Made by a program: the position numbers and the translations under genes. Source: Buchnera aphidicola (Pseudoregma panicola) (GTDB lineage: Bacteria; Pseudomonadota; Gammaproteobacteria; Enterobacterales; Enterobacteriaceae). Taken from it: a stretch of DNA of 64,000 nucleotides. Location of the stretch: NCBI RefSeq assembly GCF_039376655.1, contig NZ_CP135000.1, positions 124,001 through 188,000 on the forward strand. Reading direction: 5' to 3'. Each line of letters begins with the position of its first letter. Positions within the stretch are counted from its first letter, which is position 1. Under the pieces are notes generated by a model. That model searched no databases. It was not told where the DNA came from and was given only the letters and a program-made list of their open reading frames with translations. This document shows, one piece after another, positions 48,068 to 57,672 of the stretch.

Positions 48068-49459
48068 ATGATAAAATGTGTTAAAAATATTAAATTATAT
48101 ATTTTATCTATATTTTTTATTTTTTTAATTGTTTTTTTTAATTTTTCTATTTGTTGTGAAAATAAAAAAAATAATATATACGATAAATATATTCCTAGCT
48201 TGTCTAATACTATTGATAAAGTAATGCCATCTATAGTTAGTATAGATGCAGAAGGATCAAAATTTTTTCATAAAAAGAAAAATAAAAAAATTTACGATTA
48301 TAATTTTAATAATACAAATAATAACATTAATGAAAAATTTGAAAAAAAATATTTTAATTCTTTAGGTTCAGGAGTTATAATAGATGCAAAAAATGGTTAT
48401 GTAGTTACGAACAGTCATGTTATTAAAGATACATATCATGTAGAAGTTAAATTAAATGATGGTAGAATATATGACTCAGAAATAATTGGTTCAGATAATA
48501 ACTCAGACATAGCATTAATAAAATTAAAAAAAGCAAAAAATTTAGTGGCTATAAAATTTTTTAATTCTGATAAAGTAAAAGTTGGAGATTATTCAATAGC
48601 TATTGGAAATCCTTATGGTTTAGGAAATACAGCAACTTATGGAATTGTATCTGCTATTGGAAGAAATGGTTTAAATATTGAAAATTATGAAAATTTTATT
48701 CAAACTGATGCAGCAATTAACAAAGGTAGTTCAGGTGGAGCCTTAGTTAATTTAAGAGGAGAGCTCATTGGTTTAAACACTGCTATTTTATCACCAAAAG
48801 AAGGTAATATAGGAATAGGTTTTTCTATACCTTCTAATATGGTAAAAAATTTAATAAAACAAATAAAAAAATATGGAGAAGTTCAAAAAAGAGAGTTAGG
48901 TATAATAGGAATTGAAATAAATGAAGAAATATCAAAATCTATGCATTTAAAAGTAAATAAAGGAATTTTTGTTAGTAAAGTAATTTCTTATTCATTGGCT
49001 GAAAATATAGGTATACATCCAGGAGACATAATAATTTCTTTAAACAAAAAATTGGTAAAAAATTTTTTTTCTTTTAAAGCAGATATATACTCTTTTCCTA
49101 TTGATAAAAAAATAGAATTAAAATTAATAAGAAATGGCAAGATAAAAAATTTTTTAATAGAAGAAAAAGATTTTATATCATTTAATGTTAGTAGTAAAAA
49201 TATATATAATAAAATACCAGGTTTGTTAATATCTATTACAAAAATAAATGGAAACAATATTATTAAAGTAAAACACGTAAAATTAAATAGTTATGCATAT
49301 AAATATGGATTTAGAAACAATGATATTATAATTAATATAAATAATAATTATATAAATAATTTTTCTAAATTGGATAATTTTGTTTCTAAGAAAAAAAATA
49401 TGTCTGTTTTTTATATAAAAAGAGGAAATAATAATATATATCTTTTTATGAAATCTTAA
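48068..49459 (+). CDS. degP: Periplasmic serine protease/chaperone DegP (HtrA)
   Basis: Envelope quality-control protease. It has 463 residues (E. coli DegP 474). A signal peptide is visible (basic start, hydrophobic residues about 11-29). The catalytic triad is H117 (TNSHVI), D147 (NSDIAL) and S222; the usual GNSGG reads GSSGG. Two PDZ domains follow (about 270-360 and 380-463), the second worn but recognisable. It is alone on the plus strand, divergent from ilvIH and convergent with dapD, with a shared terminator. DegQ cannot be fully excluded, but length and locus favour DegP. Confidence 0.93.
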   Translation: MIKCVKNIKLYILSIFFIFLIVFFNFSICCENKKNNIYDKYIPSLSNTIDKVMPSIVSIDAEGSKFFHKKKNKKIYDYNFNNTNNNINEKFEKKYFNSLGSGVIIDAKNGYVVTNSHVIKDTYHVEVKLNDGRIYDSEIIGSDNNSDIALIKLKKAKNLVAIKFFNSDKVKVGDYSIAIGNPYGLGNTATYGIVSAIGRNGLNIENYENFIQTDAAINKGSSGGALVNLRGELIGLNTAILSPKEGNIGIGFSIPSNMVKNLIKQIKKYGEVQKRELGIIGIEINEEISKSMHLKVNKGIFVSKVISYSLAENIGIHPGDIIISLNKKLVKNFFSFKADIYSFPIDKKIELKLIRNGKIKNFLIEEKDFISFNVSSKNIYNKIPGLLISITKINGNNIIKVKHVKLNSYAYKYGFRNNDIIININNNYINNFSKLDNFVSKKKNMSVFYIKRGNNNIYLFMKS

Positions 49460-49461
49460 AA

Positions 49462-49505
49462 TTTTTTGTTCTTCCGATAAAAATTTTTGTCAGAAGAACA
49501 AAAAA
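49462..49505. terminator. Bidirectional hairpin terminator between degP and dapD
   Basis: TTTTTTGTTCTTC / GAAGAACAAAAAA (13 bp) around an 18-base loop, starting two bases after the degP stop. Its T and A arms give a U-tract for either direction. Confidence 0.8.
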
Positions 49506-49531
49506 ATATTTTTATAAAATATTTTAAATGT

Positions 49532-50353
49532 TTAAAATTTTCTTAAAATTTTATTTATTTTTGTTTTATTTAATGTTTTATAATCTACATTTTTCACTAT
49601 CACTGCACAATATAAATTATGTGTTTTATCTTTAGAAGGAATAGATCCTGGAACTACAACAGAACCACTTGGAATTTTTCCATAACTTATTTTTTGTGTG
49701 TCTCTGTTGTATATTTTTGTACTTTGACCTATATATACTCCCATTGATATAACTGATCCTTTTTCTACTATTACTCCTTCGACTATTTCTGATCTAGCTC
49801 CTATAAAACAATTATCTTCTATAATTGTAGGATTTAATTGTAACGGCTCTAAAACTCCTCCTATACCAACTCCTCCTGATATATGTACATTGTTTCCTAT
49901 TTGTGCACAAGAACCTATAGTAGACCATGTATCTATCATAGTATTTTTTCCTATGTATGCTCCTGTATTTATATAACAAGGCATAAGAACACTTTTTTTG
50001 TTTATAAAAGCTCCATATCTTACAGTAGCTTGAGGAACTACTCTAACTTTTTCTTTTTCAAATTGTTCATCGTGATAATCTGTATATTTTAATTTTATTT
50101 TGTCATAATATGTTGTTTCTAAACTATGAACTATTTTATTTTTTGAAATTATAAATTTTAATAGTATTGCTTTTTTTATCCATTCATTAGTTTTCCATGA
50201 ATTTTTTACTTTTTCTGATACTCTTATAGATCCATTATCTAACATTTTCATTGTTTTATTTACAGCATCTATTAGATCTTTTTTTTTATTCTTTATTTTT
50301 ATTTCTTCTCTTTTTTCAAAAGCATTTTCTATGATTTCTATTATTTTTTGCAT
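49532..50353 (-). CDS. dapD: Tetrahydrodipicolinate N-succinyltransferase
   Basis: Step in the succinylase branch of lysine and diaminopimelate synthesis. It has 273 residues (E. coli 274). It is a left-handed beta-helix acyltransferase with hexapeptide repeats; [35 protein letters not shown] and [13 protein letters not shown] are conserved. Since the murein genes are missing at the dcw locus, its product here is most likely used for lysine supplied to the host. It lies downstream of map with a 62-bp gap. Confidence 0.97.
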   Translation of the reverse strand: MQKIIEIIENAFEKREEIKIKNKKKDLIDAVNKTMKMLDNGSIRVSEKVKNSWKTNEWIKKAILLKFIISKNKIVHSLETTYYDKIKLKYTDYHDEQFEKEKVRVVPQATVRYGAFINKKSVLMPCYINTGAYIGKNTMIDTWSTIGSCAQIGNNVHISGGVGIGGVLEPLQLNPTIIEDNCFIGARSEIVEGVIVEKGSVISMGVYIGQSTKIYNRDTQKISYGKIPSGSVVVPGSIPSKDKTHNLYCAVIVKNVDYKTLNKTKINKILRKF

Positions 50354-50415
50354 AATTTTCTCTCATTATATTTTTTTAATTAAAAAAATTATAAACATTT
50401 TTATTATAACATTTT

Positions 50416-51210
50416 TTATTTTTTATTTATTAATATTTTATTTATCTTTTCATTTTTTTGAAAAGTTAAAATATTGCATCCTGAATTTGTAACTATTATA
50501 GTATGTTCATATTGTGCTGAATAGCTTTTGTCTACTGTTTTAACAGTCCATCCATCTTTACAACAATATACTTCTTTATTTCCAAAATTTATCATAGGTT
50601 CTACAGTAAATGCCATACCTTTTTCTATTATTGTTTCTTGTCTTTTGTCATAATGATGCAATATTTGTGGATTTTCATGAAATTTTTTTCCTATTCCATG
50701 ACCACAATATTCTTCTACTATAGAAAATTTTTTTTTTGATATATATTTTTGTATATTTTTACCTAATTTTGAAATTTTTATACCTGGCTTTATTAATTTT
50801 AAAGCTATATATAAACTTTTTCTTGCAGATTTACATAATCTTTTATATTTTTTATTTACTTTTCCAACCATAAACATTTTAGAAGCATCTCCATGATATC
50901 CATTTTTTACTACAGATACATCTATATTTACTATATCTCCATTTTGTAATTTATATTTATTTGGTATTCCATGACATACTATATTATTTACAGATATACA
51001 AGTAGATTTTGGAAATCCTTTATAACCTAGACATGCTGGTATTGCTTTTTGTTTATTTATTATGTAATCGTGACATATTTTGTCTATTTCTTCAGTTGTT
51101 ATTCCTATGCTTATATATTTTTTTATCATTTCTAAAACTTTTGCAGTTAATCTTCCAGATATTCTCATTTTTTCTATTTCTTCTTTAGTTTTTATTTTTA
51201 TTTTTTTCAT
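50416..51210 (-). CDS. map: Methionine aminopeptidase type I
   Basis: Removes N-terminal methionine from nascent proteins. It has 264 residues, as in E. coli. Metal ligands include D97 (NIDVSV) and D108 (YHGDAS), plus the histidine in EEYCGHGIG and glutamates in FTVEPMIN and the C-terminal QYEHTI. It is divergent from rpsB, as in E. coli. Confidence 0.97.
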   Translation of the reverse strand: MKKIKIKTKEEIEKMRISGRLTAKVLEMIKKYISIGITTEEIDKICHDYIINKQKAIPACLGYKGFPKSTCISVNNIVCHGIPNKYKLQNGDIVNIDVSVVKNGYHGDASKMFMVGKVNKKYKRLCKSARKSLYIALKLIKPGIKISKLGKNIQKYISKKKFSIVEEYCGHGIGKKFHENPQILHHYDKRQETIIEKGMAFTVEPMINFGNKEVYCCKDGWTVKTVDKSYSAQYEHTIIVTNSGCNILTFQKNEKINKILINKK

Positions 51211-51329
51211 ATTATAATTGTTATTTTATTTAAAAATTTATTTTAATTTATAATATAATATAAAGTAAGTTTTACAAAAATTTTTTAAATTTATTATTTT
51301 TATATAAAAAAATAGGAAAATATATTTTT

Positions 51330-52028
51330 ATGAAAACTATATCTATGAAAGATATGATAACTTCTGGAGTTCATTTTGGTCATCAAACTAGATATTGGAA
51401 TCCTAAAATGAAACCGTTTATTTTTGGATCTCAAAATAAAGTTCACATTATAAATTTAGAAAAAACTTTACCATTATTTAATAATGCTATTATAGAGTTA
51501 AAAAAAATGTGTAGTAAAGGAAATAAAATTTTATTTGTTGGAACTAAAAAAGTAGCTTCTAAAATAATAAAAAAAACTGCTGTTTCATGTAAACAATTTT
51601 ATGTAAATAATAGATGGTTAGGTGGAATGTTGACAAATTGGAAAACGGTAAGACAATCTATTAAAAGATTAAAAGATTTAGAATCGGAATCTTTAGATGG
51701 AACTTTCAAAAAACTTACAAAAAAAGAAGTATTATTAAAAGTTAGAAAACTTAAAAAGTTAGAGAGTAGTTTAGGCGGAATAAAAAATATGGGTGGTCTT
51801 CCTGATGCATTATTTGTCATAGATGCTGATTATGAAAAAATTGCTATTTCTGAAGCTAAAAATTTAGGTATTACAGTTTTTTCAATAGTAGATACTAATT
51901 CTAGTCCTGATGGAATAGATTTTATAATTCCAGGAAATGATGATTCAATAAGATCTATAAAGTTATATTTAAATGTTATAAAAGAAGCAATATGTGAAAA
52001 AGAAAATCAAGTTATAAAAAAAATATAA
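51330..52028 (+). CDS. rpsB: 30S ribosomal protein S2
   Basis: Small-subunit protein. It has 232 residues (E. coli 241). Strongly conserved: [52 protein letters not shown], and [11 protein letters not shown]. The acidic C-terminal tail is shortened. Shine-Dalgarno AGGAAA at 51313. It is cotranscribed with tsf. Confidence 0.98.
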   Translation: MKTISMKDMITSGVHFGHQTRYWNPKMKPFIFGSQNKVHIINLEKTLPLFNNAIIELKKMCSKGNKILFVGTKKVASKIIKKTAVSCKQFYVNNRWLGGMLTNWKTVRQSIKRLKDLESESLDGTFKKLTKKEVLLKVRKLKKLESSLGGIKNMGGLPDALFVIDADYEKIAISEAKNLGITVFSIVDTNSSPDGIDFIIPGNDDSIRSIKLYLNVIKEAICEKENQVIKKI

Positions 52029-52072
52029 TTTTTTATATAAAATAAAATCTATAATTTAATTTTGTATATTTT

Positions 52073-52078
52073 AGGAAA
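52073..52078 (+). promoter_or_regulatory. Ribosome binding site of tsf (decides the start)
   Basis: AGGAAA seven bases before ATG 52086. It excludes the upstream in-frame TTG at 52062 as the start. Confidence 0.6.
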
Positions 52079-52085
52079 GAAATTT

Positions 52086-52895
52086 ATGAAAAATGTTTCT
52101 TATAGTATAATTAAAAAATTGCGAAAAAGAACTGGAATAGGCATTTTAGAATGTAAAAATGAAATAATAAATACTAAAGGTAATATAAAAGAAGCTATTT
52201 TTAATTTAAGAAAAAGAGGAATTATAAAAGCAGAAGAAAAAAAAATAAATAAAACTAACAATGGTATTATACTTTCTTCTATTAAGAATAATTTTGGGGT
52301 AATATTAGAAATAAAATGTCAGACAGATTTTGTTTCTAAAAGTGAATATTTTAAAAAATTTGGAAAAAAAATATTAAAATATTCTATAAAAAATTTTTGT
52401 AAAAATATAAATAAAATAAAAAAAGTTTTTGAAAAAGATAGAATTAAACTTTTAAATAAAGTTAATGAAAATATTTTAATTAATAGATTTTATTATATTT
52501 CAGGAAAAAATATTTATAGTTATGTTCATTGTAATAGAATAGGAGTATTGATATCTGCATATAGTAAAAATAATTATAAAAATTTTAATATAGATGAAAA
52601 TATTTTAAAACAAATTGCTATGCATATAATAGCTAAAAAACCTAAATATTTGACATTTAAAGATATTCCTAAAGAAACTATTGATAAAGAAATTATAATT
52701 CATTCAGAATTGACTAAAAAATTAAAAAAGCCTGTAAAATATTTTAATATAATAGTAAAAGGAAAAGTCAAAAAATTTTTTTCTAAATTAATTTTAATGG
52801 AACAAAATTTTGCTATAGATGAAAAGAAAACTATAGATCAATTTACTAAAGAAAATAATATTGTAATAGAAAATTTTATAAGATTAGAGATTTAA
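52086..52895 (+). CDS. tsf: Elongation factor Ts
   Basis: Nucleotide exchange factor for EF-Tu. It has 269 residues (E. coli 283). The N-terminal UBA-like domain is KKLRKRTGIGILECKNEI; the core has LEIKCQTDFVSKSEYF and the conserved AMHIIAKKP. Start ATG 52086 follows from the Shine-Dalgarno and alignment with E. coli. It is followed by a hairpin terminator. pyrH, the next gene in E. coli, is absent. Confidence 0.97.
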   Translation: MKNVSYSIIKKLRKRTGIGILECKNEIINTKGNIKEAIFNLRKRGIIKAEEKKINKTNNGIILSSIKNNFGVILEIKCQTDFVSKSEYFKKFGKKILKYSIKNFCKNINKIKKVFEKDRIKLLNKVNENILINRFYYISGKNIYSYVHCNRIGVLISAYSKNNYKNFNIDENILKQIAMHIIAKKPKYLTFKDIPKETIDKEIIIHSELTKKLKKPVKYFNIIVKGKVKKFFSKLILMEQNFAIDEKKTIDQFTKENNIVIENFIRLEI

Positions 52896-52921
52896 AAAAA
52901 AAATATAAATTTAAAAATTTT

Positions 52922-52944
52922 TAGAAGCTGTTAAACAGCTTCTA
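52922..52944 (+). terminator. Hairpin terminator after tsf
   Basis: TAGAAGCTGT / ACAGCTTCTA: a perfect 10-bp stem, 3-base loop, then a T tract (TATAATATTTTTT). Classic rho-independent form, 26 bases after the stop. Confidence 0.85.
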
Positions 52945-53039
52945 TAATATTTTTTCGTTAATTAATATTTTATATATTTTTATATAAAAAAGTATATAAT
53001 ATATTTAAATATTTTCTATATTTTTAAAAATATTTTGTT

Positions 53040-53044
53040 GAGGT
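53040..53044 (+). promoter_or_regulatory. Ribosome binding site of frr (supports a TTG start)
   Basis: GAGGT five bases before TTG 53050. It overlaps the alternative upstream TTG codons at 53035 and 53038. Confidence 0.55.
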
Positions 53045-53049
53045 ATATT

Positions 53050-53607
53050 TTGATTAATTATGCTAAAAATTATGCTACAAAAAAAATGATTTTTTGTATT
53101 GATTGTTTTAAAAAAAAAGTAGATTTAATAAGAGCTGGTGTAGCTAATATTTCTCTTATAGAAAATATTAAAATAGAATGTTATGGAAAAAAAGTTTTTT
53201 TAAATAAAATTTCTAGAATTATTGTTCATAATAATAGAACTTTAAAAATAAATTTGTTTGACGAATCTTTAAAAAATAATGTAATAAATTCAATATCCAA
53301 ATCTAATATTGGTTTAACTTCTTATGAACAAAATAATAATATATTTGTTTCTGTACCTTTTTTAACTAAAGAAAAAAGAATTCAATTAATAAAATTTGTT
53401 TATAAAGAAGGAGAAAATGCAAAAATTGATATTAGAATAATTAGAAGAGATATTAATACAAAATTTAATAATATGTATTTAGATAAAAAAATTAATAAAG
53501 ATGATAAATATAGAATAGAAAAAATAGTACAAAATATAACAAATGATTTTATAAAAAATATTGATTGTATATTAACTTCTAAAAAATTTGATTTAGAAAA
53601 TTCTTAA
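53050..53607 (+). CDS. frr: Ribosome recycling factor
   Basis: Splits post-termination ribosomes with EF-G. With the TTG start at 53050 it has 185 residues, the same as E. coli, and the N-terminus (INYAKNYATKKMIFCIDCF) aligns without gaps. Features: three-helix bundle; RTLKINLFDESL; FLTKEKRIQLIKFVYKEGENAKIDIRIIRRD. The frame extends to an upstream TTG at 53035, rejected because the Shine-Dalgarno GAGGT lies inside that extension. Confidence 0.95.
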   Translation: MINYAKNYATKKMIFCIDCFKKKVDLIRAGVANISLIENIKIECYGKKVFLNKISRIIVHNNRTLKINLFDESLKNNVINSISKSNIGLTSYEQNNNIFVSVPFLTKEKRIQLIKFVYKEGENAKIDIRIIRRDINTKFNNMYLDKKINKDDKYRIEKIVQNITNDFIKNIDCILTSKKFDLENS

Positions 53608-53726
53608 TAGTGTTTATTATATAATATATTTAAAAATATTTTAATATTTTTTAAATATTTTGTTTTAAAAAAAATGTTTAATAATATATTATTTATATAT
53701 TTTATTATATATTTTAAATTATTAAA

Positions 53727-54158
53727 ATGACAAATTATAAAAATCTTTTAAGTTTTTCTCCATATAAAAATCCAATGTTGTTAATAGACAAGATAATGTA
53801 TATTAAAGAAAATATTTTTATTAGATCTTTTAAAACAATTAAAAAAAATGATTTTTTTTTAAAAAAACATTTTTTTAAAAATATAAATTCAGTTTATCCA
53901 GGTGTTTTAATTTTAGAATTTTTGCATCAATCTTCTTTAATGTTAATTTATAAAAGTGAAAAGTTTAATAATTATAAAATGTTTTATTTAGCTAAAATAA
54001 AAAATGCAAAATTTTTTTTTCCAATTTTATATAAAGATAATTTGTTTGGAGAAGTAAATGTTGTAAAAAAAGTTTTAAATATGTACATATTTGACGGAAA
54101 GGTAATTGTAAAAGACAAAATTGCATGTATTTCAAGATTTTCATGTATTATAAAGTAA
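53727..54158 (+). CDS. fabZ: 3-hydroxyacyl-[acyl-carrier-protein] dehydratase FabZ
   Basis: Dehydratase of fatty-acid elongation. It has 143 residues (E. coli 151). Hot-dog fold; the catalytic histidine is H48 in LKKHFF (GHFPG in most relatives) and the catalytic glutamate is E64 in YPGVLILEFLHQ. Divergence is high around the active site: the GHFPGKP loop reads KHFFKNI. It lies 119 bp after frr and just before dnaE. The lpx genes that flank fabZ in E. coli are absent. Confidence 0.88.
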   Translation: MTNYKNLLSFSPYKNPMLLIDKIMYIKENIFIRSFKTIKKNDFFLKKHFFKNINSVYPGVLILEFLHQSSLMLIYKSEKFNNYKMFYLAKIKNAKFFFPILYKDNLFGEVNVVKKVLNMYIFDGKVIVKDKIACISRFSCIIK

Positions 54159-54189
54159 TTTTTTAAAAATATTTTTGTTTAGAGACATT

Positions 54190-57100
54190 ATGAAAAATTT
54201 TAAATTTGTTCATTTAAACTTAAGATCAGATTATTCTATTACAGATGGATTTAATAAACCAAAAAATTTGTTGAAAAAAGCTTTTGATTTAAATATGACT
54301 GCTTTAGGTATAAATGATTTTGGAAATATGTTTGGAATATTAAAATTTTATAATATTTCTCATTATTATGGTATAAAACCAATATTAGGAATTAGCTTAA
54401 AAATAAAGTTTTCAAATGAATATGTTAAAGTAATTTTATTTGCTAAAAATTATTTTGGTTATAATAATTTAATTATAATATCTTCAAAATTACAAAAAAA
54501 TAATTTATATAAAAAAAAAAAAATAAATTATATTAATTCAAATTTTTTAAAAAATAATTCAGAAGGTTTATTATTAATAATAAATTTTGATTTTTTTTAT
54601 AAATTTAAAAATTATTTAGAAGAAAAAAATACTTATATTTTAGAAAAATATTTAAATTTTTTCAAAAAATATTTTTATGATTCTTTTTATTTAGAAATAG
54701 TTAGAATAAAAATGTTTAATGAAGAATTTTTTATACAAAAAATATTAAAAATTTCTTATATTTATAATATACCGGTTGTAGCTACTAATAAAGTAGTATT
54801 TATTAATAAAAGTGATTTTTATGTTCATAAAATAAGAGTGTGTATAAGTAAAGGAATATCTATATCTAATATAGATAACAATTATAATTATACTAAAAAT
54901 CAATATTTTAAATCTGAAAATAAAATGTTAAACTTATTTTCTGATATATACGATTCAGTTAAAAATAGTGTTGAAATATCAAAACGTTGTAATGTGATTT
55001 TTTCTTATAAAAAATATTTTTTACCAAAATTTTTAAAAAATAATTTATCTTCTGAAAAGTTTTTAATAAAAAAATCATATTATGGTATGAAAAAAAGATT
55101 AAAAACTATTTTTTATAAAAAAAAAATAAATAAAAATATTTTAGAAAAATATTATAAAAGATTATCTTATGAATTAAAGATAATAAATAAAATGGGTTTT
55201 TCTGGTTATTTTTTAATAGTAATGGAATTTATACTATGGGCTAAAAAAAAAAATATTCCAGTTGGTCCTGGGAGAGGGTCAGGTGCTGGATCTTTAGTAG
55301 CTTATGCATTGTTTATAACAGAAATTAATCCTATGGATTTTAATTTATTGTTTGAAAGATTTTTGAATCCAGAAAGATTATCTATGCCTGATTTTGATAT
55401 AGATTTTTGTATGGAAAGAAGAGATGAAGTTATTAATCATATTGCTAAAGTATATGGAAAGGATTATGTTTCTCAAATAATTACTTTTGGAACCATGTCT
55501 GCAAAATCTGTTATAAGAGATGTAGGAAGAGTTCTTGGTTATCCTTATGGATTTATAAATTATATTTCTAAATTAGTTCCAATGAATTTTAGAATTACTA
55601 TAAATGAGGCGTTTCAAAATCAAGAAGATCTAAAAAAATTGTATGAAAAAGATATAGATATAAAAACTATAGTAGATATATCTAAGAAATTAGAAGGAGT
55701 AGTAAAAAATGTAGGTAAACATTCAGGTGGAGTAATAATATCTCCTAATAAAATTATTAATCATGTTCCTTTATGTTTTGACGAAGATTGTAATAATTCT
55801 ATAACACAATTTGACAAAAATGATTTGGAAAAACTTGGATTAATAAAGTTTGATTTATTAGGATTAAGAACTTTAACATTAATACAAAGTACTTTATCAT
55901 TAATAAAAAAATCTAATTTTAATAAATTTATAAAAATAGATATAAATAGAATAGATTTAACTGATAAGAAAGTTTTTAAATTATTCAAAAATGCTAATAC
56001 AATAGCTATATTTCAATTAGAATCTAAAGGAATGCAAAGTTTAATAAGAAAAATGAATCCTAATTCTTTTGAAGATATAATTGCTTTAGTTGCATTGTTT
56101 AGACCAGGCCCATTGCAATCAGGAATGGTTAAAAATTTTATTGACAGAAAAAATGGTATAGAAAAGATATATTATCCTGATAAAAATTGGCAAGATATTT
56201 CTTTAAAGCCAATTTTAAAGTCTACTTATGGAATAATTTTATATCAAGAACAAGTAATGCAAATAGCTCAAATTTTATCTGGATATACTTTAGGAAACGC
56301 GGATATTTTCAGAAGAGCTATTTCTAAAAAAGATCCAAAAGAAATGAAAAAGCAAAGAGATTTTTTTAATAATGGAGCAGTTAAAAAAGGAATAAATAAA
56401 AATTTTTCTTCAAAAATTTTTGATTTATTAGAAAAATTTGCTGGATATGGATTTAATAAATCTCATTCTACTGCATATGCTATGATAACATATCAAACAA
56501 TGTGGCTAAAAACATATTATCCATCAGAATTTATGTCATCAGTAATGAATGCAGAAATAGATAAAACAAATAGATTAGTTATTCTTATAGATGAATGCAG
56601 AAGGATGAAGATAAACATAATTTCTCCTAATATAAATTATAGTTTTTATAATTTTAATGTATATAAAAATAATATAATATATGCTTTAGGAGCTATTAAA
56701 GGAATAGGAATGTCTTCTATAAAAGTTATATTAAAAGAAAGAAATAAAAATGGTATTTTTAGAAATATATTGGATTTATGTATAAGAACTTCTTGTAAAA
56801 AAATTACTTTTTCTATACTAGAAAAATTAGTATTTTCTGGATCTTTTGACTGTTTTAATTTAGACAGATTTGTTTTAAAAGAATCTTTAAAAAGTATAAT
56901 GAAATTGTCTATTCAATATATTAAAAATAAAGATTTTATTAAAAATAATTTGTTTAATAATATATATGAAGATTATAATAATATAATAAAATTTAAAAAA
57001 AAATGTTTATTAAATTTTACTGAAGAAGAAAAAATTAAAAAAGAATATTTGTCTTTAGGTATGTATTTGAGTTTACATCCTGTTACAAAGTATTTAAAAG

Positions 57101-57672
57101 AAATAAAAAAATATAAAAAAATTATAAGAATAAGAAAAATATATAAAAAATGTTTTTTGAATAAAACAGTATCAATTTTTGGGATAATAAGTTCTTTTAG
57201 AAAAATTATATCTAAAAACAACAATAAAATTATATCAGTTATTTTAGATGATTGCTTCCATAAAATAGAAATTATATTTTTTAAATTTTTTAAAAATAGA
57301 TATAAACAATTTATACAAAAACAAAAATTTATATTTATAAAAGGAAAAATAGTTTTTGATAAATTTTTGAATAAAATTAGAATAATAGCTATTAAATATA
57401 ATAATTTAGAAGAATTAAGAAATAAATATTTAAATAAAATTATAATATTTATAGATATTAATATTTTAAAAAAAAATATTGAAAAAAATGTTTTCTCAAT
57501 AATTAAAAAATATAATTATGGAAATTTATGTATAAAAATTTATAAAAATAGTTTTAATAATTTAAAAAAATATTTTTTGGTAAAAAGTTGTTTTGTTTTT
57601 CCTAAAAATGAACTTTTTAATAAATTAGAATTATTTTTAGGAAAAAATTTTTTTAAAATTTTAAAAAAATAA
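54190..57672 (+). CDS. dnaE: DNA polymerase III alpha subunit
   Basis: Replicative polymerase. With ATG 54190 (AGAGA upstream) it has 1160 residues, the same as E. coli, and aligns from the first residues. The frame also opens at TTG 54175, rejected. The N-terminal PHP domain is diverged (NLRSDYS in place of VHSDYS). The catalytic aspartates D401 and D403 (PDFDID) and D555 (IKFDLLG) have E. coli numbering. RPGPLQSGMV and GYGFNKSHSTAYA are conserved. The clamp-binding site, QADMF in E. coli, reads K918-NNLF-922. The C-terminal OB and tau-binding regions are very lysine-rich. A 13-A run at 54511-54523 lies in the PHP region. The last 12 bp overlap the convergent proS. Confidence 0.97.
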   Translation: MKNFKFVHLNLRSDYSITDGFNKPKNLLKKAFDLNMTALGINDFGNMFGILKFYNISHYYGIKPILGISLKIKFSNEYVKVILFAKNYFGYNNLIIISSKLQKNNLYKKKKINYINSNFLKNNSEGLLLIINFDFFYKFKNYLEEKNTYILEKYLNFFKKYFYDSFYLEIVRIKMFNEEFFIQKILKISYIYNIPVVATNKVVFINKSDFYVHKIRVCISKGISISNIDNNYNYTKNQYFKSENKMLNLFSDIYDSVKNSVEISKRCNVIFSYKKYFLPKFLKNNLSSEKFLIKKSYYGMKKRLKTIFYKKKINKNILEKYYKRLSYELKIINKMGFSGYFLIVMEFILWAKKKNIPVGPGRGSGAGSLVAYALFITEINPMDFNLLFERFLNPERLSMPDFDIDFCMERRDEVINHIAKVYGKDYVSQIITFGTMSAKSVIRDVGRVLGYPYGFINYISKLVPMNFRITINEAFQNQEDLKKLYEKDIDIKTIVDISKKLEGVVKNVGKHSGGVIISPNKIINHVPLCFDEDCNNSITQFDKNDLEKLGLIKFDLLGLRTLTLIQSTLSLIKKSNFNKFIKIDINRIDLTDKKVFKLFKNANTIAIFQLESKGMQSLIRKMNPNSFEDIIALVALFRPGPLQSGMVKNFIDRKNGIEKIYYPDKNWQDISLKPILKSTYGIILYQEQVMQIAQILSGYTLGNADIFRRAISKKDPKEMKKQRDFFNNGAVKKGINKNFSSKIFDLLEKFAGYGFNKSHSTAYAMITYQTMWLKTYYPSEFMSSVMNAEIDKTNRLVILIDECRRMKINIISPNINYSFYNFNVYKNNIIYALGAIKGIGMSSIKVILKERNKNGIFRNILDLCIRTSCKKITFSILEKLVFSGSFDCFNLDRFVLKESLKSIMKLSIQYIKNKDFIKNNLFNNIYEDYNNIIKFKKKCLLNFTEEEKIKKEYLSLGMYLSLHPVTKYLKEIKKYKKIIRIRKIYKKCFLNKTVSIFGIISSFRKIISKNNNKIISVILDDCFHKIEIIFFKFFKNRYKQFIQKQKFIFIKGKIVFDKFLNKIRIIAIKYNNLEELRNKYLNKIIIFIDINILKKNIEKNVFSIIKKYNYGNLCIKIYKNSFNNLKKYFLVKSCFVFPKNELFNKLELFLGKNFFKILKK

